Position numbers and translations under genes: made by a program. Source: Lutibacter sp. (GTDB lineage Bacteria; Bacteroidota; Bacteroidia; Flavobacteriales; Flavobacteriaceae). Taken from it: a stretch of DNA of 6,921 nucleotides. This document shows, piece after piece, positions 5,588 through 6,921 of the stretch (positions are counted from its first letter, which is position 1; every line of letters begins with the position of its first letter). Under the pieces are notes generated by a model. The model saw only the letters and a program-made list of their open reading frames with translations, ran no database searches and was not told where the DNA came from. The DNA lies in contig JAUVOS010000137.1 in NCBI GenBank assembly GCA_030599055.1, positions 1 through 6,921 on the forward strand, written 5' to 3'.

Positions 5588-5628
5588 ACGCCTTTTTATA
5601 ACCCCCCAAACGTTATAGCGCCTTCTTA

Positions 5629-5661
5629 TTGCCCCCTGTTTACCCCTTTTTTTTATCTTTG
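5629..5661 (+). promoter_or_regulatory. Predicted promoter of the sensor kinase gene, with a T8 run in the spacer
   Basis: TATCTTTG (5654-5661) is a perfect TAnnTTTG box, identical to that of the DUF4293 gene. The best -33 box is TTG at 5629-5631, 22 bp upstream, slightly long. A run of eight Ts (5647-5654) directly adjoins the -7 box and is preceded by CCCC. The leader would be about 14 nt before the ATG at 5680. Confidence 0.6.
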
Positions 5662-5679
5662 ACGGATAAGAAGTAACTT

Positions 5680-6921
5680 ATGACAGCATACAACAGGTTT
5701 ATATATTTTTGGTTTGCCTTTTTGCTTGCCCCCCTTTTTTTAACTGTTGTTATAAATGCTTCGGTAGTAAAAGCCCCCCTTTTACCCCCACAAAATCCTA
5801 CTGTTTCTGCTCCCCAGCAGGCAGTAGGTACTACTGCCGACTCTTTTCAAAAAGCACAACAACTTTATCGAGAAAAAAAATACAAAGAAGCTCTAAAAAT
5901 AAGTTTACCATTACTTAAAAAAGCAACTGCTGAAAAAGATAATGCTTTAATTGAAAAAACAAGTTTTTTAATTGCTTCCATTTTTAAAAACACCAATAAT
6001 TATGAAAAAGCTTTAGAGTATTTTTTAAACAGTTATTCTAGAATTAATAATTCAGCTGATAGTGTACGTATCGTAGTCATTCAATTAAACATTGGAATGA
6101 TGTATTCAAAAATCGATAATCAAGATAGTGCTAGTGTTTTCTTAAAAAGGGTAATAAATAGAAAAACTGAACAAGAAATAATTAAATTAGTACAAGCAAA
6201 GGCTTATGCAAATTTGTCTGGAGTACAACTTAATAAAGGAAATATATTACAGGCTGAAACTAGCGCATTGGAAGCTTTACATCTTCAAAAAAAATACAAC
6301 AATCCTTTTTTAACAGCTCAAGCTTTAAACAATTTAGCTTCTATATATTTATTACAAAACAGGTATCGAGATGCAAAACGAGAATTATTTACAGCTTTAT
6401 CACAGATAAAAAATGATAAAACACATAAAGCTCTAAGATTCAGAGAAACTATTTACGATAACTTATCTTGGGCTTTATATAACTTAAAAGATTATAAAAC
6501 TTATGATTTTCAAGAAAAATCTTTTCGTATTAGAGATAGTTTGCGTAATGCTGAAATCGGTGGTTATATGCAAGAAATTGAAGCAAAATTTAATGCAACA
6601 ACAATAAGAAAACAAGAACAATTAAAAACAGCAGAAGAAAAAGCTAAAAAAGAACATGCTCAGGGTATTAATAATATTTTACTAATAATATCTTTAAGTC
6701 TTTTGCTGGGCGCTTGGTTAATTTATAGATATCTTAAACTACGTCAAAAGAATTTGCAACTTGAATACAGTCAAAACGAACTGATACAAAAAAACAAGCT
6801 GGTACAAATACAACATGAGACACGTGAAAAAATCTTGAATGCGACACTAGATGGCAAAGAAAGTGAACGTAAAAGAGTCGCTGAGACACTGCATCACAGT
6901 GTAAGTACACTTTTATCTTCC
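5680..6921 (+). CDS. TPR-containing sensor histidine kinase, HisKA_3 type (cut by window end)
   Basis: A reading frame open from ATG 5680 to the window end, 414 codons. A signal-type hydrophobic segment (about 6-24) precedes a Pro-rich linker (about 30-47). Six degenerate TPR repeats follow at about 54-86, 90-123, 131-163, 170-203, 212-245 and 253-285; recognisable cores are LYREKKYKEALKIS and NYEKALEYFLNSY. A charged helix (about 295-326) leads to a membrane helix at about 332-351, then a coiled coil to about 394. The dimerisation/phosphotransfer box ERKRVAETLHHSVSTLLSS begins at Glu396, with His405 the likely phospho-acceptor. The ATP-binding domain lies beyond the window. The layout is the common Bacteroidota type with periplasmic TPRs and a cytoplasmic kinase. 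It probably phosphorylates the response regulator encoded at 4109-4771. Odd point: relatives usually have HDxxxQ at the active histidine, while here it is HHSVST. The start at 5680 fits the promoter ending at 5661 and gives a full signal segment. Confidence 0.9.
   Translation, partial: MTAYNRFIYFWFAFLLAPLFLTVVINASVVKAPLLPPQNPTVSAPQQAVGTTADSFQKAQQLYREKKYKEALKISLPLLKKATAEKDNALIEKTSFLIASIFKNTNNYEKALEYFLNSYSRINNSADSVRIVVIQLNIGMMYSKIDNQDSASVFLKRVINRKTEQEIIKLVQAKAYANLSGVQLNKGNILQAETSALEALHLQKKYNNPFLTAQALNNLASIYLLQNRYRDAKRELFTALSQIKNDKTHKALRFRETIYDNLSWALYNLKDYKTYDFQEKSFRIRDSLRNAEIGGYMQEIEAKFNATTIRKQEQLKTAEEKAKKEHAQGINNILLIISLSLLLGAWLIYRYLKLRQKNLQLEYSQNELIQKNKLVQIQHETREKILNATLDGKESERKRVAETLHHSVSTLLSS

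Noticed and set aside
5597..5617. TATAAC/GTTATA stem after the lipoprotein gene as a terminator
   Set aside because: Weak AT-rich 6-bp stem with no following T-run.
5602..5815. G-quadruplex on the minus strand made from the C-runs
   Set aside because: Distances between the runs are mostly over 20 bp, too long for a normal quadruplex.
5709..5918. 69-codon plus-strand frame rich in Cys and Pro
   Set aside because: It is a frame-shifted reading of the kinase signal peptide and linker; the true frame from 5680 is open to the window end and has recognisable TPR and H-box sequence.

Overview
The window looks like chromosome of a marine-type member of Flavobacteriia (Bacteroidota). Several things point there: low GC; ribosome-binding sites without a Shine-Dalgarno signal; promoters of the Bacteroidota kind (TTTG or TTG at -33, TAnnTTTG at -7); and lineage-typical proteins such as a DUF4293 membrane protein, the ActA/ActB subunits of alternative complex III, and a TPR-type sensor kinase.

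Region 1 (1-1711, minus strand) is the start of an alternative complex III (ACIII) respiratory operon. actA, a multiheme cytochrome c with six CxxCH motifs, comes first. It is followed by the N-terminal 129 codons of actB, the molybdopterin/iron-sulfur oxidoreductase-like subunit with an extended Tat signal; actB runs off the left edge. ACIII oxidises menaquinol and passes electrons through its hemes towards a terminal oxidase.

Region 2 (1712-2298) is a divergent promoter region and a small exported SPOR-domain protein on the plus strand. This intergenic stretch holds four copies of the 9-mer AAATAGTAT in both orientations. One copy overlaps the predicted actA -7 box, two form a 9-bp inverted repeat, and one lies just upstream of the SPOR gene's -7 box. 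It is a candidate shared operator.

Region 3 (2299-3146) has a perfectly palindromic bidirectional terminator, then two minus-strand genes: a DUF2892/YgaP-like small membrane protein and a heavy-metal-associated (HMA) domain protein with a CxxC site. Region 4 (3147-3918) contains a 90-bp inverted CTTTGTG-type intergenic element, then a well-formed promoter driving a four-helix DUF4293 protein.

Region 5 (4109-6921) is a signalling locus on the plus strand. It holds a NarL/LuxR-type response regulator, a lipoprotein built from two copies of a roughly 75-residue unit, and a TPR sensor histidine kinase cut off by the window end just after its phospho-accepting histidine. The kinase fits the regulator (HisKA_3 type with NarL type), but its H-box reads HHSVST where most relatives have HDxxxQ. 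The regulator and kinase each have their own recognisable promoter and a strong terminator follows the regulator, so this is three closely placed units rather than one simple operon. The kinase promoter contains a run of eight Ts between its -33 and -7 boxes. This locus and the repeated 9-mer are the least ordinary parts of the window. No RNA gene, CRISPR array, insertion sequence or phage gene was seen.
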